The notes under the pieces are model-generated. The model was given only the letters and a program-made list of their open reading frames with translations. It had not been told where the DNA came from and searched no databases. The position numbers and the translations under genes were made by a program. Source: UBA7330 sp043554545 (GTDB lineage Bacteria; Bacteroidota; Bacteroidia; Cytophagales; Cyclobacteriaceae). Taken from it: 64,000 nt of DNA. Shown here one piece after another: positions 63,636-64,000 of this stretch; the stretch's first letter is position 1; each line of letters opens with the position of its first letter. The stretch covers positions 2,232,001-2,296,000 of the forward strand of contig CP121337.1 of NCBI GenBank assembly GCA_043554545.1, in the 5' to 3' direction.

Positions 63636-64000
63636 ATGACTCCCACTCAGGTTTTAAAGACTCAAATGAATCAAAACTTGTGGAAAAACTTAGCAGTAAT
63701 TTTTTTCTCCATTATCGCATTCCTGCTATCCATCAACTGGTTGGGTTATGGCTTTAGTAGAATTGGTCAGGAAACAGCTGCTTCAATCATTTCAGCAACT
63801 TCCAATCCTTTCATTGGGCTCTTCATTGGTCTACTGACAACCGCTATTATACAAAGTAGCTCAACGACAACCTCCATGGCAGTGGCGGCGGTTGCAGCAG
63901 GATCTCTTTCACTCACTCAGGCCGTTCCGATCGTGATTGGTGCCAATATTGGCACCACAATTACCAGCACCGTAGTTTCGATGAGTTACATCACCTCACC
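63636..64000 (+). CDS. Na/Pi cotransporter family protein, 3' end outside the window
   Basis: The first 121 or so residues of a membrane transporter. The ATG at 63636 opens the longest frame; the in-frame ATG at 63666 (MNQNLWKNL) is nearly as likely. Visible are the first helix (NLAVIFFSIIAFLLSINWLGYGF), then the family motif IIQSSSTTTSMAV with its Gln-Ser-Ser-Ser ion-binding turn, and the second helix GANIGTTIT. These are hallmarks of the PF02690 Na+/phosphate cotransporter group (NptA/YjbB type). Transport of phosphate is inferred from the family. Confidence 0.88.
   Translation, partial: MTPTQVLKTQMNQNLWKNLAVIFFSIIAFLLSINWLGYGFSRIGQETAASIISATSNPFIGLFIGLLTTAIIQSSSTTTSMAVAAVAAGSLSLTQAVPIVIGANIGTTITSTVVSMSYITS

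Overview
The window is a chromosomal segment of a member of the Bacteroidota, most likely of the order Cytophagales. Five observations support this. The respiratory chain is an alternative complex III (ActABCDEF) followed by an aa3-type oxidase. One protein carries a C-terminal type IX secretion sorting tail. Many promoters match the phylum-specific -33/-7 pattern TTTG/TTG, about 19-21 nt, TAnnTTTG. Phosphoserine phosphatase is fused to phosphoglycerate dehydrogenase. Several genes belong to families largely confined to this phylum (DUF5723-like, DUF5683-like). Coding density is very high. The only gap above 300 bases between protein genes is 45738-46055, and it appears to hold a structured RNA gene. 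I saw no tRNA, rRNA, CRISPR array, insertion sequence, phage gene or parS site.

Layout. 1-7000: the 3' part of a VCBS/FG-GAP surface protein, a small membrane-anchored acidic protein, smc, and a two-gene operon of a DenD-like dehydrogenase and an SDR oxidoreductase. 7100-13460: envelope and secreted proteins on the + strand (lipoprotein, outer-membrane DUF5723-like protein, DUF1080 lipoprotein, T9SS cargo with a duplicated module). 13458-36935: one very long minus-strand cluster that starts from a near-ideal promoter at 36905-36935. It runs actABCDEF, ctaC, ctaD, ctaA, ctaB, two subunit III genes, subunit IV, a shrunken SCO-like gene, DUF420, a small CxxC membrane protein and DUF983. It then continues, within 16 bases, into a giant NtrY-like histidine kinase and a 1141-residue putative outer-membrane protein. 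37089-43807: a second minus-strand cluster of a serine hydrolase, a sodium/solute symporter, a GNAT acetyltransferase, an M20 amidohydrolase and two PLP racemases.

43845-47123: serine biosynthesis in two genes (SerB-SerA fusion and SerC), with the RNA candidate between them on the opposite strand. 47232-51312: a universal stress protein, a MarR regulator with a perfect operator-like palindrome beside its start codon, and an ECF sigma module with a membrane anti-sigma candidate, a Spy-like periplasmic protein and a beta-barrel candidate. 51403-63526: housekeeping genes pyrG, yidC, parA, parB, a DUF5683-like gene, dapB, lepB, ung, apaG, a methyltransferase, a coiled-coil membrane protein, and rpsF-rpsR-rplI closed by a strong bidirectional terminator. 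The window ends inside a Na/Pi cotransporter family gene.

Functionally, the Act complex oxidises menaquinol and passes electrons through its haems to the CuA-type oxidase. CtaA, CtaB and the accessory membrane proteins make haem A and help assemble the oxidase. The racemase cluster looks like an uptake, deacylation and stereo-inversion pathway for amino-acid derivatives, but its substrate is unknown. The candidate for something new is the RNA at 45788-46020. Its 14-bp closing helix and its terminator both pair better on the minus strand than on the plus strand.
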